A stretch of 64,000 bases of DNA from Betaproteobacteria bacterium. GTDB lineage: Bacteria; Pseudomonadota; Gammaproteobacteria; Burkholderiales; SG8-41. Below, in pieces: positions 23,527 to 31,272 of the stretch (positions are counted from its first letter, which is position 1; every line of letters starts with the position of its first letter). The DNA lies in NCBI GenBank assembly GCA_028292435.1, contig JAQGMI010000088.1:39406-103405 (forward strand), given 5' to 3'. Both the position numbers and the translations under genes were made by a program. The notes under the pieces were generated by a model, which was not told the origin of the DNA, did no database searches, and saw only the letters and a program-made list of their open reading frames with translations.

Positions 23527-24384
23527 ATGAACCATACCGAACAACGCAAGCGCCTGCGCGCAATCCTTGCCGGATCGCAATGCCTGTCACCGGCGAGCGT
23601 ATATGACGCATTGTCGGCCCGCGTTGCCGAGGCTGTCGGTTACCAGATCGGCATGCTGGCGGGCTCGACCTCGTCGAGCACGACGCTTGCGGCGCCGGAT
23701 CTCATCGTGCTGACGTTAACCGAATTTGCCGATCAGGTGCGCCGCATCATGCGTGCCTGCAATCTGAGCCTGATCGTCGATGCCGACCACGGCTACGGCA
23801 ATGCGCTCAATGCGATGCGCACGGTGCAGGAGCTCGAACACGCCGGCGTTTCCGCGATGAGCATCGAGGACACCGTATTGCCGACACCCTTCGGACAGAC
23901 CAAGGAAACGCTGACCTCTATCGCCGAAGGCGAAGGCAAGCTGCGCGCGGCCGTCGCCGGTCGCAGCGATCCGTCGCTGATCATCGCGGGCCGCACGTCA
24001 TCGCTCAAAATCGAAGGCGTCGAAGGCACGCTGGCGCGGGTCAAGGCCTATTCAAAAACCGGGGTCGATGCGATATTTATCGTGGGTCTCGAGAAACTCG
24101 ATCAGCTTGACGCAATTCATGCCGCAACGAAATTGCCGATCATCATCGGCTCGGCGCCCGCATCGCTCAAGCGCGAAGAACTCGCCGCGCGCGGCGCGCG
24201 CATTGTGCTGCAGGGCCATCAGCCTGTCGCGGCGGCAGTCAAAGCGCTGCACGCGTGCTACTCGCACCTCTTCAATGGCGGCGCACCGGCCGACCTGACA
24301 GCGACGATCGCGTCCGCTGAAGAAATGGAAAAGGTGACTCGCGCGGCGGACTACAAACAGTGGCAGAGCGATTACCTGCGCTGA
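23527..24384 (+). CDS. isocitrate lyase/PEP mutase-superfamily enzyme, oxaloacetate decarboxylase-like
   Basis: 285 aa from the ATG at 23527 (AGAGGGA upstream; the ORF's extra 42 residues are leader). The superfamily's metal and substrate loop is present: SLIVDADHGYGNALNAMRTVQELEHAGVSAMSIEDTVLPTPFG. Length and the sequence around IGMLAGSTSSSTTLAAPDLIVLTLTEFADQ fit the oxaloacetate decarboxylase branch (Pseudomonas PA4872 type, about 287 aa), not methylisocitrate lyase, which has the KKCGH catalytic loop. Expected reaction: Mg-dependent decarboxylation of oxaloacetate to pyruvate in the cytosol. Fits the organic-acid theme of the window. Confidence 0.83.
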   Translation: MNHTEQRKRLRAILAGSQCLSPASVYDALSARVAEAVGYQIGMLAGSTSSSTTLAAPDLIVLTLTEFADQVRRIMRACNLSLIVDADHGYGNALNAMRTVQELEHAGVSAMSIEDTVLPTPFGQTKETLTSIAEGEGKLRAAVAGRSDPSLIIAGRTSSLKIEGVEGTLARVKAYSKTGVDAIFIVGLEKLDQLDAIHAATKLPIIIGSAPASLKREELAARGARIVLQGHQPVAAAVKALHACYSHLFNGGAPADLTATIASAEEMEKVTRAADYKQWQSDYLR

Positions 24385-24395
24385 AGACAGCTGGA

Positions 24396-25016
24396 TTAAC
24401 GCCCGCCGAAAGGCGGGCGGCTGCGCCAGTTCTGAATCAGCAGCCACGCGCCGAGCATGCCGCCCAGGTGAGCGAAATGGGCGACGCCCGCGGCGGTGCC
24501 GGTGACGCCGAAGTAGAGTTCGATCAATCCATATAGCGTGACAAACAGCCACGCCGGCATCGGGATCGGCGGGAACAACAGAATCAAAGTCCGGCGCGGA
24601 AAGTACATGCCGTAGGCCAGGAGCAATCCGAATACGCCGCCCGAAGCGCCCACCGTCGGATACGGATCGCCGCCCGCCAGCGCGGAAAAAATGAGTTGCA
24701 CGATGGCGGCCGAAATCACGCTGACGAAATAGAGATTGAAGTAACGCCGCTCGCCGAACAATCTCTCCAGCTCGCCGCCAAACATGAAGAGCGCGAACAT
24801 GTTGAAAAACAGGTGCGTGAGACTGCCGTGCAGGAAACTATAGGTGACAATCTGCCATGGCTGAAAGCCGGCGCTGCCGCCGGTCAGCGACATGGTGCCG
24901 ACCGGCCACAAGGCCAGATGCAGAATCAGCGCATCGCCGACCATTTCAGTGAGCAAATACATCGCCGCATTGGCGATGATCAGCGCGCGTGTTAGCGGAG
25001 GAATTGAAGCAAACAC
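24396..25016 (-). CDS. rhomboid-family intramembrane serine protease
   Basis: 206 aa with about six transmembrane helices. Catalytic Ser125 in the GASGGVFG motif and His183 in AHFAHLGGMLGA are both present. So are HGSLTHLFFNMFALFMFGGELE, with the conserved His/Asn of helix 2, and an L1-loop arginine region. It should cleave transmembrane segments of membrane proteins. The 3' end contains a GC-rich hairpin (24399-24419). Convergent with the gene at 23527. Confidence 0.88.
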   Translation of the reverse strand: MFASIPPLTRALIIANAAMYLLTEMVGDALILHLALWPVGTMSLTGGSAGFQPWQIVTYSFLHGSLTHLFFNMFALFMFGGELERLFGERRYFNLYFVSVISAAIVQLIFSALAGGDPYPTVGASGGVFGLLLAYGMYFPRRTLILLFPPIPMPAWLFVTLYGLIELYFGVTGTAAGVAHFAHLGGMLGAWLLIQNWRSRPPFGGR

Positions 25017-25067
25017 CGATACTGCCTTTCGTGCGTGAATTAAAACTGGAGCCGAAACGGCTGCGGG

Positions 25068-26072
25068 TTAGAAATCTTTTCGCGCAAGCCCGAGTTCGAT
25101 GAAAATCGCTTTGGCCTGCTCGTAATCGGTTTTGAGAAAGCGCGCGTAGTCGGCCGAATTCAGATATTCGGATTCCCACAGATTCTGTTCCTGGTCGCGG
25201 CGCCATTCGTCCGTTTTAACGATCCGGCCAAAAACAGTGTCCCAATACGCAACTTGCGCCTGACCGAGCTTCGGCGGTCCGAAAACACCCTGCCAGTTGG
25301 CCAGCACGACATCGACGCCCTGCTCTTTCAAAGTCGGCGTCTGCGCGAGCGCCCCGCCGAGCCGGCGCGGCGCCGAGATGCCAAGCATACGCAGTTTGCC
25401 CGACTGCACATGCGGCAGCAGGTTTGAACTCACCGTGGCAATCGCATCGACATGGCCGCCCAGCCCGGCGGTCATCAGTTCCGCGCCCTGAAATATCACC
25501 AGCTTGAGCTTTTTCGGATCGACGCCGAGCGAGCGCGCGGAAAGAGCACACATCATGTGCAAGTAACTGCCGAGGCTGTTGAGCCCGATCGAAACCGATG
25601 CGGGATCGGCGCGCAGGCGGTCTGCGAGGTCGCGCAGGGTCTTGAGGGGCGAATCGGGACGCACCGCGAAACCGATGTACTGATTGCCGAGCAACGCGAG
25701 CGGCGTGAATTCGGTATGCGTATGCTGCGTCGTGCCGATGATGTAGTTCGTCAATATGGTCGGCGACGCAATCTGCACGAAATGCGCATCGCCTGAATGC
25801 GTTGCCAAATAATTCCACGCGATATTGCCGCCACCGCCCACGCGATTGACGACGGTCATGTTTACGCCCAGCAGGGCCTTCGCCTGCGCAATGCTCTGAA
25901 TTGCGCGCGCCCCGCGATCCTGCGAACTGCCGGCTGTCAGCCCGACGATGATTTCGACGTTTTTTTCGGGCTTCCATGCGCCGGCTTGCGCGAACGCCGG
26001 CGCTGCTGCGAGATGCAGGGCCGCGGCAATTACCGTTGCGGCGAACCCAATCGTGATGCGGGCGGCATTCAT
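25068..26072 (-). CDS. Divergent Bug/TctC-like solute-binding protein
   Basis: 334 aa from the ATG at 26072, overlapping the pncC stop by four bases (ATGA). Signal peptide ending APAFAQ. The fold resembles Bug proteins but its motifs have drifted. The ligand loop is GLTAGSSQDRGARAIQ; NRVGGGGNIAWNYLA replaces DNRxGAGGxIxxE; FQGAELMTAGLGGHVDAI replaces HVPYKG. The C-terminus (LKTDYEQAKAIFIELGLARKDF) matches a sub-branch of tripartite tricarboxylate receptors rather than classical Bugs. Ligand unknown. Its coupling to a NMN deamidase is probably positional. Confidence 0.78.
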   Translation of the reverse strand: MNAARITIGFAATVIAAALHLAAAPAFAQAGAWKPEKNVEIIVGLTAGSSQDRGARAIQSIAQAKALLGVNMTVVNRVGGGGNIAWNYLATHSGDAHFVQIASPTILTNYIIGTTQHTHTEFTPLALLGNQYIGFAVRPDSPLKTLRDLADRLRADPASVSIGLNSLGSYLHMMCALSARSLGVDPKKLKLVIFQGAELMTAGLGGHVDAIATVSSNLLPHVQSGKLRMLGISAPRRLGGALAQTPTLKEQGVDVVLANWQGVFGPPKLGQAQVAYWDTVFGRIVKTDEWRRDQEQNLWESEYLNSADYARFLKTDYEQAKAIFIELGLARKDF

Positions 26073-26548
26073 TCGAGACTCTGCGCGAGTAATTGCAGCG
26101 CGCCAGCGGCAAACGCGTGCATGTTGGCGAAGCGATCGCTGCTGCCGGTTTGGACGGTCGCGGCGCGCTCGACATCGCCTGCGATGGCAATGCACGCCAG
26201 ACCAGCGGGGTTGCCATAGCGCCCGCCGGTTGGTCCCGCAGCGCCCGTCTCCCCTATGCCCCAGTCGGCGCCGAATTCAACGCGAATAATGCGTGCGCGC
26301 AGCTGCGCGTTGATTTCGGTTGCCGGCGTCGTGCCTTCGAACTGTTCGTCGCGAAACTGCCTGAGCGCGCGCCAGGAGATGCGCGTGTACAACACGGCGC
26401 CGCCGACAAAGTAAGCCGACGCGCCGGGCACCGCGAGCAAAGCCGCGGCGATCAGGCCGCCGGCCGAAGACTCGGCAACGGCGACCGTCTGCTTGCGCGT
26501 CTTCAGCAGCGCGCCGGCTTTTTCTGCATAGGGCATGAGTTCGCGCAT
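26069..26548 (-). CDS. pncC: CinA-family nicotinamide-nucleotide amidohydrolase
   Basis: 159 aa from the ATG at 26548 (AAGGA upstream). The CinA C-terminal domain motifs are visible: VAVAESSAGGLIAAALLAVPGASAYFVGGAVLYT, with the catalytic Ser/Ala loop, and WGIGETGAAGPTGGRYGNPAG. Only the amidase domain is present, as in Escherichia coli PncC, with no MoCF domain. It would deamidate NMN to NaMN in NAD salvage. VLYTRISWRALRQF departs from the usual Y-N-K pattern. The downstream Bug-like gene starts in its stop codon. Confidence 0.8.
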   Translation of the reverse strand: MRELMPYAEKAGALLKTRKQTVAVAESSAGGLIAAALLAVPGASAYFVGGAVLYTRISWRALRQFRDEQFEGTTPATEINAQLRARIIRVEFGADWGIGETGAAGPTGGRYGNPAGLACIAIAGDVERAATVQTGSSDRFANMHAFAAGALQLLAQSLE

Positions 26549-26721
26549 GGAATATCCTTTATGATGCCAACGGGCACGATAGAAAAAAGCGACAACGCCC
26601 GCGTCAGGCGCGTGCAGTGGTTCCTGCGACAACTCTTATATATTGATTTGTCGGAGGCTTGCAACAGCAAACAGCGCGTCCGGACGTCAGAGATCACGCA
26701 CAAGCGCAGGGGACGATCAAG

Positions 26722-27120
26722 ATGGCGGCCGACTGGCGAATGATAGTGCTCGACAGCAAGGCGATCGCGGCAGGCGAACTCGAAAAAATTCGCGCCGAAG
26801 CGGCGCGCTATTTCGTGTCGCACGATCCGGGTCCCGGTCTCGCCGTGTTCACGCGCCGCGCCAAAGCCGGCGGCTGCGAAATATATCTTTCACCCGGCAG
26901 CGAAGTCTACGCGGAATTCATCCTCGAACAATACTGCGCCGTTACGACTCGTGCACCGGTGTTGCTCGGCACCACGTTGCTCGTTGGTTATCCGGAGGCA
27001 GTCGGCGGCCTGCTCGGCAAGGGATCGAGCGTCGAGTCGCTTTCGGCCGCCTCGCGTCAATCAAAGAAACCGGCGGGCGCTGCCGGTAAGCATGCGTTTC
27101 TGCGCGTCAAATCCGATTAG
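26722..27120 (+). CDS. Small conserved-looking protein of unknown function
   Basis: 132 aa if started at the ATG at 26722, which has AGGGGA eight bases upstream; 153 aa from the first in-frame ATG at 26659. No signal peptide and no recognised motif. The first 95 residues look folded (WRMIVLDSKAIAAGELEKIRAEAARYFVSHDPGPGLAVFTRR, then CEIYLSPGSEVYAEFILEQY). The last 30 are Ser/Lys/Ala-rich and probably flexible. Divergent from pncC, convergent with the DUF4124 gene. Confidence 0.6.
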   Translation: MAADWRMIVLDSKAIAAGELEKIRAEAARYFVSHDPGPGLAVFTRRAKAGGCEIYLSPGSEVYAEFILEQYCAVTTRAPVLLGTTLLVGYPEAVGGLLGKGSSVESLSAASRQSKKPAGAAGKHAFLRVKSD

Positions 27121-27149
27121 ATTTGCGCGGGCGCGCACCCGTCGTCCGG

Positions 27150-27629
27150 CTATTTACACCAGACGCTGATCGCTTTGCGTTGACGCTCGGCTTCATCGCT
27201 GCGCTCGGCGTCGCCGTAGTTGACCCGCTCGCCGGTGGCCGGATCAAAGCGCATCATTCTTTGTCCGCCCTCGACCGCCTGTAACTGAGTGCGCGCTTCC
27301 TCGCAATTGCGCGCGCTTTCTTCGGCGCGCAATTTCAATTCCTCGGCAATTGAGTCGGCCTCCTGGCGCTCGAGCGTGCGCTGCTTGAATTCCGCACCCT
27401 GCAACTCGACCGACTTTGGCCCTGCGCCCGCGTTTGTCGGAGCCGTGCGTCCGGCCTCGCCCGCCGCTTCACTGCCTTTGCTCACCTGGCGCTGCTGCAC
27501 CGTTCCCGGCGGACAGAATTGAGCGAACTGCTTGATGCCGGCGGCGTTCGTGCATTCATACACCTGCGCTGCGGCGATCGAAGTGCAGCCTGTGAGCGCA
27601 CATGCCAGCAATGATCGCGATATATTCAA
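27150..27629 (-). CDS. DUF4124 exported protein with coiled-coil region
   Basis: 159 aa. Signal peptide ending CTSIAAAQ, then the DUF4124 motif VYECTNAAGIKQFAQFCPPGT. The middle (residues 85-125) is strongly charged and heptad-like (LERQEADSIAEELKLRAEESARNCEEARTQLQAVEGG), suggesting a coiled coil. It ends MRFDPATGERVNYGDAERSDEAERQRKAI, the common tail of this family. Location periplasmic or envelope; no function known. Convergent with the gene at 26722. Confidence 0.78.
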   Translation of the reverse strand: MNISRSLLACALTGCTSIAAAQVYECTNAAGIKQFAQFCPPGTVQQRQVSKGSEAAGEAGRTAPTNAGAGPKSVELQGAEFKQRTLERQEADSIAEELKLRAEESARNCEEARTQLQAVEGGQRMMRFDPATGERVNYGDAERSDEAERQRKAISVWCK

Positions 27630-27669
27630 GCGTGGTTTTCCGTGACGGCCGAAACGCCATTGTATGCCG

Positions 27670-28632
27670 TTATTCGGCTTTGATGCCGGCCTGCTTTACG
27701 ATGCGCGCATTGAGTTTCAATTCCGCGTCGAGGTGCTGCGCGTACTGTTCCGGCGTGCCGCCAACGACCTCGAGTCCTTGCGAAAAGAAGCGGTCTTTGA
27801 TCTCCACATTGCCGACGATCGAGTTCAATTCACGATTCAGACGCGCGATGACTGCCTGCGGCGTTTTGGCGGGTGCAAGCATGCCGGACGCCGTGGTCGC
27901 TTCATAACCGGACACACCGGCTTCGATCATCGTCGGATATTCGGGCACCAGCGCCGAGCGCTTTGCAGTACCGACGGCAAGTCCGCGCAGTTTGCCAAGC
28001 TTGACCTGCGGCAGCACGGTGGGCAAATTGTCGACAACCATCTGAATCTGGCCCGCCAGCAGATCGACAAGCGACTGTCCGCCGCCTTTATACGGCACAT
28101 GCGTGATCTGCACATTCGCGAGCGCCGTGAATTGCTCGCCGGCAAGATGGGCGACCGAACCGTTGCCAGCAGAACCGAAGTTCAGCGAATTCGGCTTGCT
28201 TTGCGCCAGGGCGATCAACTCCTTGACCGATCTGGCCGGTACCGCGGGATTGACGACGAGCATGAACGGGCTGATCGTCGTCAACGCAATCGGCGCGAAA
28301 TCGGCGAGCTTATACGGCATCCTGGGCGTGAGCACCGGATTGATCGTGAGCGGACCGGGCGTGCCCATGACGAGCGTATAGCCGTCGGGCACCGCCTTCG
28401 CAACCAGATCGGCGCCGATTACGCCGCCCGCACCCGCGCGATTGTCGACGACCACCGATTGACCGAGTGCTTCGGTCAGGCGCTGGCCCAGCGTACGCGC
28501 TATCAGATCGGTACCACCGCCTGGACCGAACGGAACGATCAAGCGTATCGGTTTAGTTGGATACGTTTGCGCGATCGCCGGGACACCCGCGCCCGCCGCG
28601 ACAAACAACGCGCCCGCCAAAATTCTTTTCAT
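27670..28632 (-). CDS. Bug-family (TctC) solute-binding protein
   Basis: 320 aa from the ATG at 28632, with GGAGACG at good spacing (the ORF extends to 28710 into the SDR gene). Signal peptide ending PAIAQ. Ligand loop PFGPGGGTDLIAR, then DNRAGAGGVIG, AVPDGYTLVMGTP, HVPYKGGGQSLVDLL. The end (AELKLNARIVKQAGIKAE) replaces KW-VVK with LNARIVK. It follows the SDR gene by 58 bases and may be the last gene of the FAD dehydrogenase-Bug-racemase-SDR transcript. Confidence 0.9.
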   Translation of the reverse strand: MKRILAGALFVAAGAGVPAIAQTYPTKPIRLIVPFGPGGGTDLIARTLGQRLTEALGQSVVVDNRAGAGGVIGADLVAKAVPDGYTLVMGTPGPLTINPVLTPRMPYKLADFAPIALTTISPFMLVVNPAVPARSVKELIALAQSKPNSLNFGSAGNGSVAHLAGEQFTALANVQITHVPYKGGGQSLVDLLAGQIQMVVDNLPTVLPQVKLGKLRGLAVGTAKRSALVPEYPTMIEAGVSGYEATTASGMLAPAKTPQAVIARLNRELNSIVGNVEIKDRFFSQGLEVVGGTPEQYAQHLDAELKLNARIVKQAGIKAE

Positions 28633-28690
28633 CTTCACGTCTCCATCAATCTCACGCCGGGCTTTTCGCTTACTTTCCTGCAGATCCGAA

Positions 28691-29455
28691 TCAATCGCCC
28701 CACATGCCACCGTTGACGTCGAGTACCTCAGCGGTGATGTAACCCGACGCCTCGTCCGCCAGAAACAGGCACGCGCGCGCCACTTCGTCCGCAGTGCCCA
28801 TGCGCCCGACCGGAATCAGGTCGCGCAGCCGCTGCGGAAAATTTTGCGTCATCGCCGAGGCGATCGGCCCGGGCGCCACCGCGTTCACCGTGATACCGCC
28901 GCCGGCGAGCTCGCGTGCAAGGAACATTGTCATCGCATGCACGCCGGCTTTCGACACGCCGTATGCGACGTTTGACGCATACGCCTGTTCTGCGGGGTCG
29001 ATCCATGGCCGAGCGTTGCCGCCATTCTTACCGAGAATCGAGCCGATATTGATGATACGGCCGTACTTGCGCTCGCGCATCGGTGCGATCACCGCCTGGC
29101 AGCACAGGAAGCTGCCTTTGAGGTTCACTCCAAGCACGCGATCCCACTCGCTTTCAGCCAATGCCTGCGCGGAGCCGAACGATACGGTACCGGCAACGTT
29201 CACGAGCATGTCGATTTTGCCGAATGCCTTCAAGGTTGACTCGACAAGCGAGCGGATCTGCCCCGACTGCGTAACATCAGTCGGCGTATCAATAACGCGA
29301 CGACCGCTCGCACGCAGTTCATCTGCGAGCGCAGTGTCGGGCTTGAGGTCCGCAAGGCTCAAATCGGCGCCGGCTTGCGCGAACGCGCGTGCAACCGCGC
29401 TGCCGATGCCGCCGCCCGCGCCGGTAATCAGCGCCGTTCTGCCCGCAAGGCTCAT
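28691..29455 (-). CDS. short-chain dehydrogenase/reductase (SDR)
   Basis: 254 aa. The ATG at 29455 overlaps the TGA of the racemase-like gene by one base (TGATG), a classic coupling arrangement. Classical SDR motifs: cofactor loop ITGAGGGIGSAVA, LVNVAGTVSFG (NAG variant NVAG), catalytic Ser in IINIGSILG, and YxxxK in VAYGVSKAG, then the closing VLDVNGGMWGD. LADLKPD after beta-2 has Asp, favouring NAD(H). Probable role: oxidation or reduction of a hydroxy/keto acid handled by this operon. Confidence 0.88.
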   Translation of the reverse strand: MSLAGRTALITGAGGGIGSAVARAFAQAGADLSLADLKPDTALADELRASGRRVIDTPTDVTQSGQIRSLVESTLKAFGKIDMLVNVAGTVSFGSAQALAESEWDRVLGVNLKGSFLCCQAVIAPMRERKYGRIINIGSILGKNGGNARPWIDPAEQAYASNVAYGVSKAGVHAMTMFLARELAGGGITVNAVAPGPIASAMTQNFPQRLRDLIPVGRMGTADEVARACLFLADEASGYITAEVLDVNGGMWGD

Positions 29456-30267
29456 CACGGCTTACCGGGTGCGAGCCTCGAAATGCCGTAGAGATCGAGC
29501 AATTCCTTCACTCGTTCGCGCGGCGGCTTCTCCATGAAATAACCGCGGCGCGACGGCGAAAGTCCGGAGCTCCGCTTCAGATCGACCATGGTTTCGGCCA
29601 TCTTGATCGTCGCGCCGAGCGCATCGATGATCGGAACGTCATCGACCCGGTTGACACCGTTCCTGGCGAGCAGCACGCACAGCGGCGCCTCGCCCGGAAT
29701 GATCACGTCGGCACCGTCGCGAATGAGCGCGCGTGCGGATTCGCGAAATTTTTCGAGCAGCGGTTCCGGATGCTCAAATGCCTTCAGCACATCGTCGAAC
29801 GTGAAGCCGACCGGGCGCACGCCCGCGAAGCGGTGAGCGGCGATCACGCGTTCAGCATTTTCCCGAATGACCGGCGCCATTTCCGTGATGAAAAGCAGCA
29901 CGCCGACTTTCTGGCCGAGCATCGTCGAGGCGAGATAAGAACTCTCGCCATAAGCGACTACCGGAATATCGAGCAGGCTGCGCACTTCGCGCAGCGCCGG
30001 CTCGGGAATCGTCATCATCGCGTAAGCATCAAAGCCTGCTTCTTCGGCCGCAAGGCCGCCCATGACGAACTGCTGCCCGTGCAGGTACTGCATGTAGGCG
30101 TAGCGAATGTCGCTGCCGGGATAATTCGTCAGATAAGTCTCGTCGTGCATGCCGTGCATGACGACTTCGGTATCGGCGCGCGCGACCTTTTTGAAATGCG
30201 CCTGCAGCGCCGCCGCATAAGGAGGCAGCTGGCCGAGGACGGTAAAACTCTGGTGCCAGATTTTCAT
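29455..30267 (-). CDS. Asp/Glu/hydantoin racemase-superfamily protein
   Basis: 270 aa from the ATG at 30267 (KIWHQSFTVLGQLPPYA); an ATG two codons earlier is equally possible, since neither has a strong ribosome site. The architecture is that of the racemase / maleate isomerase / arylmalonate decarboxylase superfamily: VVMHGMHDETYLTNYPGSDIRY, VVAYGESSYLASTMLG, DGADVIIPGEAPLCVLLARNG, DDVPIIDALGATIKM. The second active-site Cys is visible (APLCVLL) but the first expected Cys region reads VVAYGES, with Gly-Glu-Ser instead. A one-cysteine arrangement recalls decarboxylase/isomerase branches more than a two-base racemase. Confidence 0.75.
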   Translation of the reverse strand: MKIWHQSFTVLGQLPPYAAALQAHFKKVARADTEVVMHGMHDETYLTNYPGSDIRYAYMQYLHGQQFVMGGLAAEEAGFDAYAMMTIPEPALREVRSLLDIPVVAYGESSYLASTMLGQKVGVLLFITEMAPVIRENAERVIAAHRFAGVRPVGFTFDDVLKAFEHPEPLLEKFRESARALIRDGADVIIPGEAPLCVLLARNGVNRVDDVPIIDALGATIKMAETMVDLKRSSGLSPSRRGYFMEKPPRERVKELLDLYGISRLAPGKP

Positions 30268-30290
30268 ACCCATGGGTTCGGTCCAATGCC

Positions 30291-31259
30291 TTAATCGATT
30301 TGCGCGCCGGATTCCTTCACGACCTTCGCCCACTTCGCAACTTCGCTGCGATAAAACGCGGCGAACTGCTCAGGTGTGCTGCCGACCGGCTCGCCGCCAA
30401 GCGCGAGAAATCGCTCGCGAATGTCCGGCTGTTTAAGAATCTTGCTGATTTCGTTTTGAAGTCGGCCGATCACCGCATCCGGCGTACCGGCCGGCGCGAA
30501 CACGCCGAACCACGCATTGGCATCGTAGCCGGGGACGCCTGATTCGGCGATGGTCGGCAAATCCGTCGCAACGCGCGAGCGCTTCGCCGTCGTCACCGCC
30601 AGCGCGCGCAATTTGCCGGCGCGCGCGAGCGGCAGTGTGGTCACGATATTGTCGAACATGAAAATGGTTTCGCCTGCCAGCACCGACGTTGTCGCGAAAG
30701 ACGCGCCGCGATAAGGCACGTGGACCAGCTTGATGCCCGCCATGCTGCCGAACATCGCGGTAAACAAGTGCCCGCCGGAACCATTGCCCGCCGAGCCGTA
30801 GTTGAGTTCGCCCGGCTTGGCCTTGGCGAGCGCAATGAACTCCTTGACGTTTTTCACCGGCAGGGATGGATGCGTGACGAACATGAAAGGCGTGTCCGTG
30901 ACCTGAGTGACTGCTGCAAAATCTTTGAGCGCGTTGTACGCGAGCTTCTTGTACAGACTTGGGTTGATCGCCGTCGAGACCGTGCCCATGAAAATGGTGT
31001 GGCCGTCTTTCGGCGCAGTGGCGGCGATTTCCGCCGCGATATTGCTCGCCGCGCCGGCTCGATTGTCGACCACGACCGGCTGCCCGAGCACTTCGGAAAG
31101 ATTCTGGCTGATGGCGCGCGCGACCACATCCGTCGCACCACCTGCCGGAAAGCCCACGAGGAAACGAACCTGCTTTGCCGGATAAGTTTGTGCGAACGAT
31201 GTGCCGTTTGCGAACAATGCCGTAGCAATCACAGCGAAAACAATGCGTCGTGAAATCAT
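30291..31259 (-). CDS. Bug-family (TctC) solute-binding protein in catabolic operon
   Basis: 322 aa from the ATG at 31259; the FAD dehydrogenase gene ends 13 bases upstream. Signal peptide ending TSFAQ. Ligand loop GFPAGGATDVVAR, then DNRAGAASNIAAE, APKDGHTIFMGTV, HVPYRGASFATTSVL, with Arg replacing Lys in the HVPYKG motif. Ends AKWAKVVKESGAQID. Its place between the dehydrogenase and racemase genes implies it captures the substrate of this operon. Confidence 0.9.
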   Translation of the reverse strand: MISRRIVFAVIATALFANGTSFAQTYPAKQVRFLVGFPAGGATDVVARAISQNLSEVLGQPVVVDNRAGAASNIAAEIAATAPKDGHTIFMGTVSTAINPSLYKKLAYNALKDFAAVTQVTDTPFMFVTHPSLPVKNVKEFIALAKAKPGELNYGSAGNGSGGHLFTAMFGSMAGIKLVHVPYRGASFATTSVLAGETIFMFDNIVTTLPLARAGKLRALAVTTAKRSRVATDLPTIAESGVPGYDANAWFGVFAPAGTPDAVIGRLQNEISKILKQPDIRERFLALGGEPVGSTPEQFAAFYRSEVAKWAKVVKESGAQID

Positions 31260-31272
31260 GGGTCGACTCTCT

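Noticed and set aside
23527..24384. Methylisocitrate lyase (PrpB)
   Set aside because: The KKCGH-type catalytic loop is absent and the length and sequence fit the oxaloacetate decarboxylase branch.
24399..24419. Hairpin CGCCCGCC-GAAA-GGCGGGCG as a terminator for the gene at 23527
   Set aside because: Strong stem but no U-run, and it lies inside the rhomboid coding end; kept only as a note.
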